Of a stretch of DNA of 64,000 nucleotides, positions 43,339 through 51,770 are shown in pieces. The stretch's first letter is position 1. Every line of letters begins with the position of its first letter. This DNA comes from Marinobacter sp. C7. Lineage in GTDB: Bacteria > Pseudomonadota > Gammaproteobacteria > Pseudomonadales > Oleiphilaceae. Where the stretch lies: assembly GCF_022343555.1 (NCBI RefSeq), contig NZ_JAKQZH010000006.1:1-64000 (forward strand). The letters are read 5' to 3'. The position numbers were made by a program, and so were the translations under genes. Below the pieces are notes generated by a model. The model made no database searches. It was not told where the DNA came from and saw only the letters and a list, made by a program, of their open reading frames with translations.

Positions 43339-44727
43339 TCAGCGAACACTCCTGCGGCGCAGGGAGGCCGGTGAGAAGTAGCGCGTATTGGGAACTTCGT
43401 CAGTGAACTCCCGGGTATTCGGCTCTTCGGTGTCAAGCCCAAGCACGTGGTAACGGCGGGCCTGAAGGTCATGATAGACATCCAGCACAGTCCAGACACC
43501 GGGTAATTCATAGTAATTCTTCGGCAGCCCCATTGTGACACGCCACAGTTCACCGCGACCGTCGTACTGGTCCAGCAGAACGGTGTTCCAGCTGTCCTCG
43601 TCAACATAGAAGCGGCGCTTTCCATAGATGTGGCGCTCGCCCTTTTTCAGGGTTGCCTCGACCACGTGCACCCGATGCAACTCCCAGCGTGTCAGGTCAG
43701 GGTTAATGTGGGAAATACCCAGGATGTCGTCGTAGGAAAGTCCCTTCTGACCGATTCTGTAGTTGTTGTAGGGGATATAGATCTCTCGCTTACCGAGGTA
43801 CTTCCAGTTGTACCGGTCCAGAGCGCCGTTGAAAATATCGGTATCGTCCGCGGTACGCAGGTTGTCGGACGCCGCAATCGGCGAGTCGTAACCCAGGTTC
43901 GGGGCACGACGGACACGGCGCTGGCCCGCGTTGTAACCCCAGCCATTACGGGGATTGATGATCTGGTTCATGGTCTCATGAATCAGAATCGCACCCCCTG
44001 CCAGACGAGGCGGAGACTGGGTGAACGAGAGATAATAGAAGATGACATTGTCCAGGGTACTTTCGTCACCTTCCGGGTTGTAGTAGTTGAAAAAGGCTTC
44101 CTGCTGTGAGGTTACCAGCGAGTAGTCACCATTCTGCTGGACGGCCACTTCACTTGAGCGACGGGTAACGTAGACACCGCGCCACCGGGTCAGGTGGTTC
44201 CAGATGACCTGCCAGCCTTTCTCTTCGTCGTTACCATGGAGAATCGGGAAAGGGTAGCCACCGTAGGCGCCCTCAATGCCGGCGCCCTCGCCGACGATAT
44301 CGGCGCTTGTGGCGTTATCCCGCGTATTCTGGGCCACCCAGTCCGGCACTGCGTGGGTACGCCGACTCTGGTACACGGGCACCTGGAAAGTGGTGGGATA
44401 GGTGTCGAACATGGCCTTGACGCCGTCGGTCAGGTACTCACTGTACTGGTCCATGTTCTGTGCCGTAATGGTAAACAGAACCTCGTCATCGGGGAACGGA
44501 TTGATATGGTGCTGACCACTCTCCTTGTAACCGGCCGGCGGCTTGGTCAGCCCACCGTTCCAATCCGGGATTGTTCCGGCAGCGTTACCAGCCTTCGGAG
44601 AACCAAATGGAGTCAACTGGTTGCCAAGACGGGCAGCCTCACTCTGGGAGACGGCAGCGTAGGCGGGTACAGCTGAGACAGACAGGGCCAACAGGCCACT
44701 CAACAGGGTGTTTTTGTTATATCTCAT
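43339..44727 (-). CDS. DUF1329 outer-membrane-associated protein
   Basis: 462 aa. Sec signal (ending AYAAVS), then the DUF1329 pattern: ARLGNQLTPFGSPKAGNA, GTIPDWNGGL, YPTTFQVPVYQSRRTHAVPDWV, and the LolA/LolB-like beta-rich fold known for the family. It is first of three genes (DUF1329, YCF48-like, RND). The usual fourth partner, a DUF1302 barrel protein, is absent here. Likely role: moving hydrophobic compounds at the envelope, by association only. Confidence 0.9.
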   Translation of the reverse strand: MRYNKNTLLSGLLALSVSAVPAYAAVSQSEAARLGNQLTPFGSPKAGNAAGTIPDWNGGLTKPPAGYKESGQHHINPFPDDEVLFTITAQNMDQYSEYLTDGVKAMFDTYPTTFQVPVYQSRRTHAVPDWVAQNTRDNATSADIVGEGAGIEGAYGGYPFPILHGNDEEKGWQVIWNHLTRWRGVYVTRRSSEVAVQQNGDYSLVTSQQEAFFNYYNPEGDESTLDNVIFYYLSFTQSPPRLAGGAILIHETMNQIINPRNGWGYNAGQRRVRRAPNLGYDSPIAASDNLRTADDTDIFNGALDRYNWKYLGKREIYIPYNNYRIGQKGLSYDDILGISHINPDLTRWELHRVHVVEATLKKGERHIYGKRRFYVDEDSWNTVLLDQYDGRGELWRVTMGLPKNYYELPGVWTVLDVYHDLQARRYHVLGLDTEEPNTREFTDEVPNTRYFSPASLRRRSVR

Positions 44728-44750
44728 GGTCTAACCTTAAATCCGTCTGG

Positions 44751-44773
44751 AAGCCTCTTGAGGGGCTTTTTTT
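44751..44773 (+). terminator. Orphan plus-strand terminator in DUF1329 leader
   Basis: Stem AAGCCTC / GGGGCTT (one T-G pair), loop TTGA, followed by seven T on the plus strand. No plus-strand gene precedes it; it lies 24 nt upstream of the DUF1329 start on the opposite strand. Confidence 0.65.
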
Positions 44774-44858
44774 GTTTTGGTCTCGCGGTACTGGAGACTT
44801 TCAACCAGATTAACGGATCGGGCAACATTGTCTATCGACCGAAAGTGCGATTTTGTAT

Positions 44859-44892
44859 CCGGCTGTGACCACACTTTTACAATCACAGCCGG
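44859..44892. promoter_or_regulatory. Inverted repeat after pepN
   Basis: CCGGCTGTGA / TCACAGCCGG, 10-bp perfect with a 14-nt AT-rich spacer, 12 nt beyond the pepN stop on the minus strand. It may be a 3'-end hairpin or a protein-binding operator for the DUF1329 operon downstream. Confidence 0.55.
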
Positions 44893-44903
44893 ACACCGGC
44901 AGC

Positions 44904-47546
44904 TCAGCCCGCCAGGCTTTTGTGTACCACTTCGTAGACATCCCGCGACAGACCTGCCTTATCCCGGATGCGCTCCAGTGCTGCTTTCATCTGCTCACGA
45001 TACTCCGGCGCGAACTTCCGCCACCGGGTCAGGGGCGTGACCAGGCGTGCTGCAATCTGGGGATTGCTGTCATCCAGCCGGCACACCTGTTCGGCCAGGA
45101 AGTCATAGCCCGAACCATCCGGATTGTGGAAGGCGGCCAGGTTCTGGCCGGCAAACGCGCCTACCACCGACCGGACCTTGTTCGGATTCTTCCAGTCGAA
45201 GGACGGATGCGCCAGCAGGGCATGAATCTGCGGCAACTGGCCCGCGCGATCACTGGAGGCCTGGACCGAGAACCACTGTTCGATGACCTGGGGGTCCTCC
45301 CTGAACTGTTGGTAGAACTCCTCCAGCGCCAGGTTACGGTCCTCCTCGTAATCGGAATTCACAAGGGCCCGAAGAGCACCCATGCGGTCCGTCATGTTAT
45401 CGGCACCACGGAACTGACGAACGGCGAGCTCACGCCCTTCCTCATCATTGATCATCAGGAGCCACGCCAGGGCGGTGTTGCGTAAACTCCGCCGGGCGAT
45501 CGCCTCTGGAGCAAGCTCGTAGTCACCGGATTCAAGATTGCGGCGATAACAGGCAACCAGCTCATCCCGCAGTGCAATCGCAAGGTGCTTGAGCACCCGC
45601 TCCCGTGCACGGTAGATGGCGGGAACATCGGCGTTATCTGCCAGTTCGATCAGGTACGCCTCTGACGGCAACTGCAGCATCTTGGCCACCAGGGCCTGAT
45701 CGAGGGAGGAATCACAGATCAGGTGCCGGTATGACGCCACCAGTCGTGGCTCGACGGCTGCGTCCCGGGGCGCACCCACCAGTGACTGGATGACATCAAC
45801 GGCCAGCCTCTGACCGGCATCCCAGCGATTGAAGCCATCGGGATCGTGACTCATCAGGAACAGCAACTGCTCGCGCGACCACGGATAATTCACCCGGACC
45901 GGTGCCGAGAAATGGCGAAGCAGGGAGGGCACGGGGCGCTCGGTAATGCCCTGGAATTCGAAGGTGTGAACCGCTTCGGTAAGCTCCAGGACCCGCTCGG
46001 CCGGAGCATTGCCCTCGTCCGACTCGAGTTTGAGCGGGAGTGCCTCACCGCGGCTCCCCAACAGGCCGAGGGCAAAGGGAATGTGCTGCGGTTTCTTGTT
46101 GCTCTGGCCCGGGGTATCCGGAATGTGCTGCTCGACGGTCAGGCGATAGACGCCTTGCTCTTCATCAAATTCGTCCGAGACATTGAGCACCGGGGTCCCC
46201 GCTTGCTCGTACCAGCGACGGAACTGGCCCAGGTCCCGGCCTGAGGCATCTTCCATGGCCCGGACAAAATCATCCGTGGTGACTGCCTGACCATCGTGGC
46301 GCTCGAAGTACAGGTCGCTGCCCTTGCGGAACATTTCGGGACCGAGCAGGTTATGGATCATGCGCACCACTTCAGCGCCCTTTTCATAGATGGTCAGGGT
46401 GTAGAAGTTGGAAATTTCCATGTAGGAAGCCGGCCGCACCGGATGCGCCATCGGGCCGGCATCTTCGGCAAACTGCGCCGTGCGCAGCAGGGTGACGTCC
46501 TCAATCCGCTTCACCGTCGGCGATCCCATATCCGCTGAGAACTGCGAATCCCGGAACACGGTGAACCCTTCCTTCAGGCTTAACTGGAACCAGTCACGGC
46601 AGGTGACCCGGTTACCCGACCAGTTGTGGAAGTACTCATGGGCAACAATGGCCTCGATTCGCTGGAATGCGGCATCAGTGGCAGTGTCCTGACTGGCCAG
46701 GACGCAGGAAGAGTTGAAGATATTGAGACCCTTGTTCTCCATCGCGCCCATGTTGAAATCATCAACAGCCACGATCATGAAGATATCCAGGTCGTATTCC
46801 CGGCCATAGACCTCTTCATCCCAACGCATCGACCGCTTCAGTGAGTCCATGGCGTGATCGCACTTTTCTGCGTTACGCGGCTCCACATACATGCGCAAAT
46901 CGATGTCACGACCGGAACAGGTTCGGAAAATATCCCGCTTCTCCACCAGATCACCAGCCACCAGTGCGAACAGATAGCAGGGTTTCGGGAACGGATCCTC
47001 CCAGGTGACAAAGTGGCGGCCGTCATCAAGCTCGCCCCGGTCTATGTCATTGCCGTTGGACAGCAGCACCGGATACGAGGATTTGTCCGCCTCGATGCGG
47101 GTCCTGAAACGGGCCATGACGTCCGGGCGGTCCGGGAAGAAGGTAATACAGCGGAAGCCCTCGGCTTCACACTGGGTACAGAACATGCCGGAAGATTTGT
47201 ACAGGCCTTCGAGGCGGGTGTTGTTCTGGGGCTCGATCCAGGTTACGACGGAAAGTTCGAACTGCGCGGGCACCGAGGCAATGACCAGCTGATCACCCCG
47301 GTCCTCGTAATCTCCCGACGACAGCTCGGCGCCATCAAGGGCGACAGATTCGAGCTTGAGGCTATCACCATCCAGCTCCAGAGGCGCACTGGCCTCCCCG
47401 GAATCGGGATTCCGGCGCACCGACAGGGTGCTGTGTACCCGGGCGCCATCCTCGAAGAGCTCAAACCTGAGGTCCACGTGATCAACCAGATACGCCGGTA
47501 CTTTGTATTCGCTCAGGTAAATGGTTTGTGGCTGATTGCTACGCAT
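44904..47546 (-). CDS. pepN: Aminopeptidase N
   Basis: 880-aa M1 zinc metallopeptidase that removes N-terminal residues. Substrate-anchor GAMEN at 267-271, zinc motif HEYFH at 303-307 with the later Glu in SLKEGFTVFRD. ATG 47546 has GGAG upstream; the open frame back to 47600 would overlap the DUF2797 gene. Cytoplasmic, no signal peptide. It lies 22 nt after the DUF2797 gene, on the same strand. Confidence 0.97.
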   Translation of the reverse strand: MRSNQPQTIYLSEYKVPAYLVDHVDLRFELFEDGARVHSTLSVRRNPDSGEASAPLELDGDSLKLESVALDGAELSSGDYEDRGDQLVIASVPAQFELSVVTWIEPQNNTRLEGLYKSSGMFCTQCEAEGFRCITFFPDRPDVMARFRTRIEADKSSYPVLLSNGNDIDRGELDDGRHFVTWEDPFPKPCYLFALVAGDLVEKRDIFRTCSGRDIDLRMYVEPRNAEKCDHAMDSLKRSMRWDEEVYGREYDLDIFMIVAVDDFNMGAMENKGLNIFNSSCVLASQDTATDAAFQRIEAIVAHEYFHNWSGNRVTCRDWFQLSLKEGFTVFRDSQFSADMGSPTVKRIEDVTLLRTAQFAEDAGPMAHPVRPASYMEISNFYTLTIYEKGAEVVRMIHNLLGPEMFRKGSDLYFERHDGQAVTTDDFVRAMEDASGRDLGQFRRWYEQAGTPVLNVSDEFDEEQGVYRLTVEQHIPDTPGQSNKKPQHIPFALGLLGSRGEALPLKLESDEGNAPAERVLELTEAVHTFEFQGITERPVPSLLRHFSAPVRVNYPWSREQLLFLMSHDPDGFNRWDAGQRLAVDVIQSLVGAPRDAAVEPRLVASYRHLICDSSLDQALVAKMLQLPSEAYLIELADNADVPAIYRARERVLKHLAIALRDELVACYRRNLESGDYELAPEAIARRSLRNTALAWLLMINDEEGRELAVRQFRGADNMTDRMGALRALVNSDYEEDRNLALEEFYQQFREDPQVIEQWFSVQASSDRAGQLPQIHALLAHPSFDWKNPNKVRSVVGAFAGQNLAAFHNPDGSGYDFLAEQVCRLDDSNPQIAARLVTPLTRWRKFAPEYREQMKAALERIRDKAGLSRDVYEVVHKSLAG

Positions 47547-47568
47547 TACATTCTCCACCGAATTCTGT

Positions 47569-48408
47569 TCAGCTGGCATCGGCCCGGAAGCGGACCTCAT
47601 ACCCGGTAAACTTGCGGATATTGATCACGCCGGTATCGAGAATCAGATACTGGCCCTTGACGCCCTCCAATACCCCTTCCACTTCCGGTGTCTTGTCCAG
47701 ATTATGGGTTTTGATCTTCGACGGCCAGACTTCGACCGGATAACTGAGCCCGAGCCCGGATTCATCGACTTCCCGAATGGCGTCGTCACCATGCGCCTCA
47801 CGCAACTCGGCGATATCCGTGGCAATCGCCGCCAGCATCTTCTGCCGCTCAGCCACCAAATCCAGTTCCGGCACGTCGCCCTTGAGCATGGCGCGCCAGT
47901 TCGTGCGGTCGGTGACGTGGCTCTTGCACGCCACCTCTACCAGACCCGCGATATACCGGGTTCGGACCCGGACCATGGGAATGGCCTCGACCGCGCCCTG
48001 GTCAATCCACCGGGTCGGCACCTGGGAAGCTCGGGTGATACCGACTTTGAGCCCGGAAGAATTGGCCAGGTACACCACATGTTCCACCATGCAGTTAGCC
48101 TCCCCCCACTCCGGCTCCCGGCAGGTGCCCAGATGGTAATGACACTTTTCAGGGCTCATGATACAGCTGTCACAGGCTGCGAGCTTTCGGAAACAGGGGT
48201 AGCAGTACCCCTGATTGAAGCTTTTGTTGGTCTTGCGGTCACAATGGATACAGCGGATAACCCCATCAAACTCGATCCTGATGGAGTGGCCGATCAGATC
48301 GTTGAGCGGAACCCGGGCATCTCCCACGGCGATGGTGTAGGAGACCGGCTGCCCGGCCTCAACCGGCATCTTGCGCAGCCGGCCGGTGACATCAATGGCT
48401 TCGCTCAA
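47569..48408 (-). CDS. DUF2797 domain protein, Cys-rich
   Basis: 279 aa. Two zinc-finger-like pairs (CIHCDRKTNKSFNQGYCYPCF) and further Cys (CDSCIMSPEKCHYHLGTC) lead to a domain with HVVYLANSSGLKVGITR, a GIY-YIG-like start. No function is established to my knowledge. The TTG start overlaps the yeaC stop (TTGA), indicating coupling. It precedes pepN by 22 nt. Confidence 0.9.
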   Translation of the reverse strand: MSEAIDVTGRLRKMPVEAGQPVSYTIAVGDARVPLNDLIGHSIRIEFDGVIRCIHCDRKTNKSFNQGYCYPCFRKLAACDSCIMSPEKCHYHLGTCREPEWGEANCMVEHVVYLANSSGLKVGITRASQVPTRWIDQGAVEAIPMVRVRTRYIAGLVEVACKSHVTDRTNWRAMLKGDVPELDLVAERQKMLAAIATDIAELREAHGDDAIREVDESGLGLSYPVEVWPSKIKTHNLDKTPEVEGVLEGVKGQYLILDTGVINIRKFTGYEVRFRADAS

Positions 48409-48698
48409 GACTTGACCTCTACGAACTGGTCCGGATCGATATCCTGGTTCTGGCCGGAGCTGAGCCGGACGGATGGATCGCAGGCAGTTCCTGCCTTGCT
48501 GCCGCGGTCCAGGTACCCCACCCGCTCGTCTTCAGGAACGTTGTGCTTGTTCTCGTAATAAATCACCGCTTCCAGGCTGATAGCGCGCTGTTCCGCGGTC
48601 ATCTTGCGACCATCCGGCCACTTGCCCAGCTCGATGGACTGGCGGAGGTTCCGGTACACCGCCGGATCCAGTCTTTCGATCAGCTCTTCGTAAGTCAT
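48405..48698 (-). CDS. yeaC: YeaC family protein (DUF1315)
   Basis: 97-aa soluble acidic protein, starting MTYEELIERLDPAVYRNLRQ, with the WPDGRKMTAEQ and AVIYYENKHNVPEDERVGY blocks of DUF1315. Function unknown. It is first of the yeaC-DUF2797-pepN run. The Fur-boxed promoter at 48742 points the other way, about 45 bp upstream, so iron control of yeaC through the same box is possible. Confidence 0.88.
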   Translation of the reverse strand: MTYEELIERLDPAVYRNLRQSIELGKWPDGRKMTAEQRAISLEAVIYYENKHNVPEDERVGYLDRGSKAGTACDPSVRLSSGQNQDIDPDQFVEVKS

Positions 48699-48741
48699 TC
48701 GGCTCTCCTGAAAAAACCTTTATAAAAATCGGCAGAATCGT

Positions 48742-48771
48742 TTGACAGACGCAAACGATAATAATTATCAT
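48742..48771 (+). promoter_or_regulatory. Sigma-70 promoter for a candidate small RNA
   Basis: -35 TTGACA (48742-48747, perfect), 18-nt spacer, -10 TATCAT (48766-48771, five of six). The predicted start is A48778, exactly the first base of a 9-bp hairpin. The Fur-like box covers the spacer and most of the -10. Confidence 0.75.
48756..48770. promoter_or_regulatory. Fur box
   Basis: CGATAATAATTATCA matches the 7-1-7 Fur consensus TGATAATNATTATCA at 13 of 14 specified positions and contains a perfect 13-bp palindrome. It overlaps the promoter -10, the usual place for iron-dependent repression. The only gene-like element downstream is the small RNA; yeaC is divergent. Confidence 0.8.
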
Positions 48772-48777
48772 TAGCAC

Positions 48778-48866
48778 ACCAAATGACAACGGTCGTATCA
48801 TTTGGTCTCTCTCATCAGGAGCTAAACGCTCTCTTTACGCCCCGCCATCTGGCGGGGCTTTTTTAT
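48778..48866 (+). ncRNA. Candidate Fur-regulated small RNA, RyhB/PrrF-like
   Basis: A transcript of about 88 nt is bounded by the Fur-boxed promoter and a strong terminator. Layout: 5' hairpin with a 9-bp perfect stem ACCAAATGA/TCATTTGGT (48778-48806); a 32-nt mostly unpaired stretch (48807-48838) containing CTCTCTCATCAGG; terminator stem GCCCCGCC/GGCGGGGC (48839-48858) with six T. This is the plan of Hfq-dependent iron-sparing RNAs such as RyhB and PrrF, and from memory the CATCAGG stretch resembles the PrrF core, but I could not align it. Eight core bases match fumA's ribosome site. An ATG frame inside has no ribosome site and runs through the terminator, so coding is unlikely. Confidence 0.72.
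48839..48864 (+). terminator. Terminator of the candidate small RNA
   Basis: Eight-bp GC stem with ATCT loop followed by TTTTTT on the plus strand. On the minus strand it is followed by GTAAAGAG rather than T, so it does not serve the rhomboid gene and marks a plus-strand transcript. Confidence 0.92.
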
Positions 48867-48870
48867 CCAC

Positions 48871-49725
48871 TCACCCTTTCCTTACGGGCAAAACCAGCGC
48901 ACAGAGCAATCCGGCGACAAAGCCACCCAGGTGGGCCTCGTTGGCCATCCTGCCCAGACCGAGCATTTCCGGCAATGGGGTAAAACCGAGAACCATCCAG
49001 ATCACCGCAAAAGTCACCAGCGCGGGCGGAAACTGGAACCGGGGCGCCCGCTGCTGGCTCAGCCAGCAATAGCCGAGAACCCCGTACACCACGCCGGACA
49101 GCCCACCAAACAAAGGCCCGGACACCAGGTACTGCAAACCATTGGACAACAGACTGGTTACCAGGAACAGGGCAATGAGCCGACCCTTTCCGTCAAACCA
49201 CTCGACCTGACTGCCCAGAAACCAGAGCATCACCGAATTGAAAATGATGTGGGTCCAGCTGAAATGCAGGAAATCCGGGGTAATCAGGCGCCAGACCTGA
49301 CCGCTGGCTAGTGTGGTCATAAGCGCTTCAACGCGGCCGTTGAAGATGGTCCAGTCAAAATCACGGGGGTCCACCACCATTAATGCGGCGGACAGTTGAT
49401 TGGAGCCCATGCCGGTTAGCCAGACCATCACGGCCGCAAACACGATCAGCCCCAGGACCAAGGGGGCGTGACGAGGCGCAGGCTGCCAGCGCCCTCCCAC
49501 AAAGGCTGGAGAACGATTCTGGCTTGCCACCGCTTCCCTCAGGCCGGGCTCCGCGAGGTAACGCTCGAGGGCCGCCAGCACCGGCTCGGCATGCTCGGCA
49601 TGAGCCAGCCAGAGCACCTGCTGCCCTCCTTCTTCTGTTATCCGGTGCTCCACGCCCTGATCCCCCAGCCAGCGACTGAAGTCAGCAAGGTTCACCGAGG
49701 TATCCAACTGCTTTACCCGATACAA
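48871..49725 (-). CDS. glpG: Rhomboid intramembrane serine protease (GlpG-like)
   Basis: 284 aa. An N-terminal cytoplasmic domain (1-85) as in GlpG, then six membrane helices. Catalytic Ser210 (GGLSGVVYG) and His265 (EAHLGG), with the oxyanion-site His159-x3-Asn163 (HIIFN). It cleaves membrane proteins within the bilayer; targets are unknown. TTG start at 49725 with GAGGTGA about 5 nt upstream; no ATG fits the N-terminal domain. No glpR/glpE neighbours, unlike E. coli. Confidence 0.93.
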   Translation of the reverse strand: MYRVKQLDTSVNLADFSRWLGDQGVEHRITEEGGQQVLWLAHAEHAEPVLAALERYLAEPGLREAVASQNRSPAFVGGRWQPAPRHAPLVLGLIVFAAVMVWLTGMGSNQLSAALMVVDPRDFDWTIFNGRVEALMTTLASGQVWRLITPDFLHFSWTHIIFNSVMLWFLGSQVEWFDGKGRLIALFLVTSLLSNGLQYLVSGPLFGGLSGVVYGVLGYCWLSQQRAPRFQFPPALVTFAVIWMVLGFTPLPEMLGLGRMANEAHLGGFVAGLLCALVLPVRKG

Positions 49726-49759
49726 TTCTCACCTCATGATCAGGGGGGCTTCCCCACCG

Positions 49760-50773
49760 TTAGCGCGCAACACTGTCTTCACTGGTGGGGTACTCGGGAG
49801 CCTCTGGCCGCTCCACATCTACCCAGACAAACTTGTCCTGTGAAAGTGCCCGTTCGCCATCAAACCGGTAGGCAACCAACTTGCCGTACTTCACGGCACT
49901 GAAATCGATACAGGCCACATTGGACTTCAGCGGCGCAGGCGGTCCCTCCATCCAGTAATGGCCGACAAAGACCGGCGGCGCATCCAGCGGGTAACTGATC
50001 AGCTGCTTGCGTTCGTGATCGGTCAGCACACGTCGGGCCACTTCCGGCGGCAAGGGATCGGGCTGGAACACCACATCGGCGTACGTGTGGGGGTTATCCG
50101 CCCAGAACTTGGTCCGGAAAAATTCCCTCACGTAGCCATCCTTGCCGGTAATGGACATGCCTTCGGGCAGCCGCAGGTCTGTGCCCCGCAGGAGGGTATC
50201 CATCACCTGTCCGGCGAAAGACTCTATGGCTGCCGAGGCATGAAGGAAATCCTCGTCGATACAGGCACCATCCTGAACCTGCTTGAACTTCTCGATCAGA
50301 TCACCATCCCAGCATGCGTGAACCACCCGGAAATCCTCTTCCTCGATAAACAGGGGGATAGTGTAGAACCACTCAAGAAACTCGTTCCATTCGTAGGGGT
50401 GGGCATCGAACTGCTCAAGCGTTTCCTTGATCAGTCGATCATGGCGCGGATTATGTTCCCGCAGCCAGGTCTTGCCACTGCCCGGGCGCGCACGGGTGCA
50501 ATAACCCAGGGCATTGTATTCGTGGTTGCCCATGACGATCCGTGCGGAACCATGCTCAACCATGTCCCGGACCAGGTGCAGGGCTTCGCGGATACGCGGC
50601 CCCCGGTCAATGATGTCGCCAATGAAAATGGCCTGGCGACGGGGATGCTCGTAGACACCGTTGACCTTGCGGTAACCCATCTGGTCCAGAAGCTTTTCCA
50701 GCGTGTGGGCGCAACCGTGAATGTCGCCGATGATATCGAAACCGCGATTTGCGGAGGAACTCTTACCAGCCAT
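49760..50773 (-). CDS. Metallophosphoesterase (PrpE/diadenosine tetraphosphatase-like)
   Basis: 337 aa. Calcineurin-type motifs in order: GDIHG near residue 17, GDIIDRGP, GNHE, and the histidine-bearing FVGHYWMEG. Related proteins hydrolyse Ap4A or protein phosphates. It begins 2 nt after the nadK stop, so the two form an operon; a link through nucleotide metabolism is inference. Confidence 0.88.
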   Translation of the reverse strand: MAGKSSSANRGFDIIGDIHGCAHTLEKLLDQMGYRKVNGVYEHPRRQAIFIGDIIDRGPRIREALHLVRDMVEHGSARIVMGNHEYNALGYCTRARPGSGKTWLREHNPRHDRLIKETLEQFDAHPYEWNEFLEWFYTIPLFIEEEDFRVVHACWDGDLIEKFKQVQDGACIDEDFLHASAAIESFAGQVMDTLLRGTDLRLPEGMSITGKDGYVREFFRTKFWADNPHTYADVVFQPDPLPPEVARRVLTDHERKQLISYPLDAPPVFVGHYWMEGPPAPLKSNVACIDFSAVKYGKLVAYRFDGERALSQDKFVWVDVERPEAPEYPTSEDSVAR

Positions 50774-50775
50774 GA

Positions 50776-51660
50776 TCAGCTCGCTGCGATTTCACTTGCC
50801 CAGCCAAGCTTGTCACGGCAGGTGGCATAGAAGTTATGATCCGTCGGATGGATCAGGCGGATCTTGAACGGCTTTTTGGTGATCCGGATGATATCTCCGG
50901 GGGCACAGGAAATGTTCATCTGACCATCAAAACTGACCTGGGGGTAGGTCTCGTTGGTTTCTCCGATCACCAGTTTGATCTCACTCTTGCCGTCCACCAC
51001 GATCGGGCGACTGCTCAGGGTATGGGGAAACATGGGTACCAGTGCGATGGCATCGAGCTTCGGATGCATGATCGGCCCGCCGGCTGACAGAGAATATGCC
51101 GTGGAACCTGTAGGAGTGGATACGATCAGGCCATCGGATCGCTGGCTGTAAACAAAGTGGCCGTCGATAAACAGGTCAAAGCCAATCATCCGTGTGGATT
51201 TGCCCGGATGCAACACTACGTCGTTCAGGGCACTGCCGAATCCGAGCGGCTGGCCGTTACGCTCAACGTTACCATCAAGCAGGAAGCGGGTTTCCTCAAT
51301 GTACTCCCCTTCCAGCACCTTCCCGAGGCGCTCTTCCAGGTCCGAAGGGGATATGTCCGTCAGGAACCCGAGGCGTCCCCGGTTTACCCCCAGCAGGGGG
51401 ATCTTGGACTTGGCCAGCTCGCGGGCAGCGCCCAGCAGGCTACCGTCACCACCGACAACAATCACTAGGTCGCAAATCTCGCCCAGCAGTTTCTTGCTGG
51501 CCACCTGCAGGCCATGGCCTGGGACCATTCCTGCAGTGTCCTCTTCCAGGATGACCTGGTAGTTCTGGGCAAGCAGGTACTGTTTGAGCTGTCTCAGCGT
51601 CTCCACCACCTTGACGCTGCCCATCCGTCCGATAACGCCGATATTCCTGAACTGATCCAT
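50776..51660 (-). CDS. nadK: NAD kinase
   Basis: 294 aa. Phosphorylates NAD to NADP. GGDGSLLGAAREL (nucleotide-binding GGDG) and DGLIVSTPTGSTAYSLSAGGP (NAD site) are intact. Followed 2 nt later by the metallophosphoesterase. Confidence 0.97.
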   Translation of the reverse strand: MDQFRNIGVIGRMGSVKVVETLRQLKQYLLAQNYQVILEEDTAGMVPGHGLQVASKKLLGEICDLVIVVGGDGSLLGAARELAKSKIPLLGVNRGRLGFLTDISPSDLEERLGKVLEGEYIEETRFLLDGNVERNGQPLGFGSALNDVVLHPGKSTRMIGFDLFIDGHFVYSQRSDGLIVSTPTGSTAYSLSAGGPIMHPKLDAIALVPMFPHTLSSRPIVVDGKSEIKLVIGETNETYPQVSFDGQMNISCAPGDIIRITKKPFKIRLIHPTDHNFYATCRDKLGWASEIAAS

Positions 51661-51770
51661 GAAAATTCCTGTGCTCCCGGGATGCAGCAGGGCGAAGCAT
51701 CTCCGCTACCCTGCAACGATGGCGTACAGTGTAACGAAAGTCAGCAGGATTCTGAAAAAAGATGCGAGGA

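Noticed and set aside
48783..48983. ATG-started open frame of 66 codons within the small RNA region
   Set aside because: No ribosome-binding site, it runs through a strong terminator and into the antisense of the rhomboid gene.
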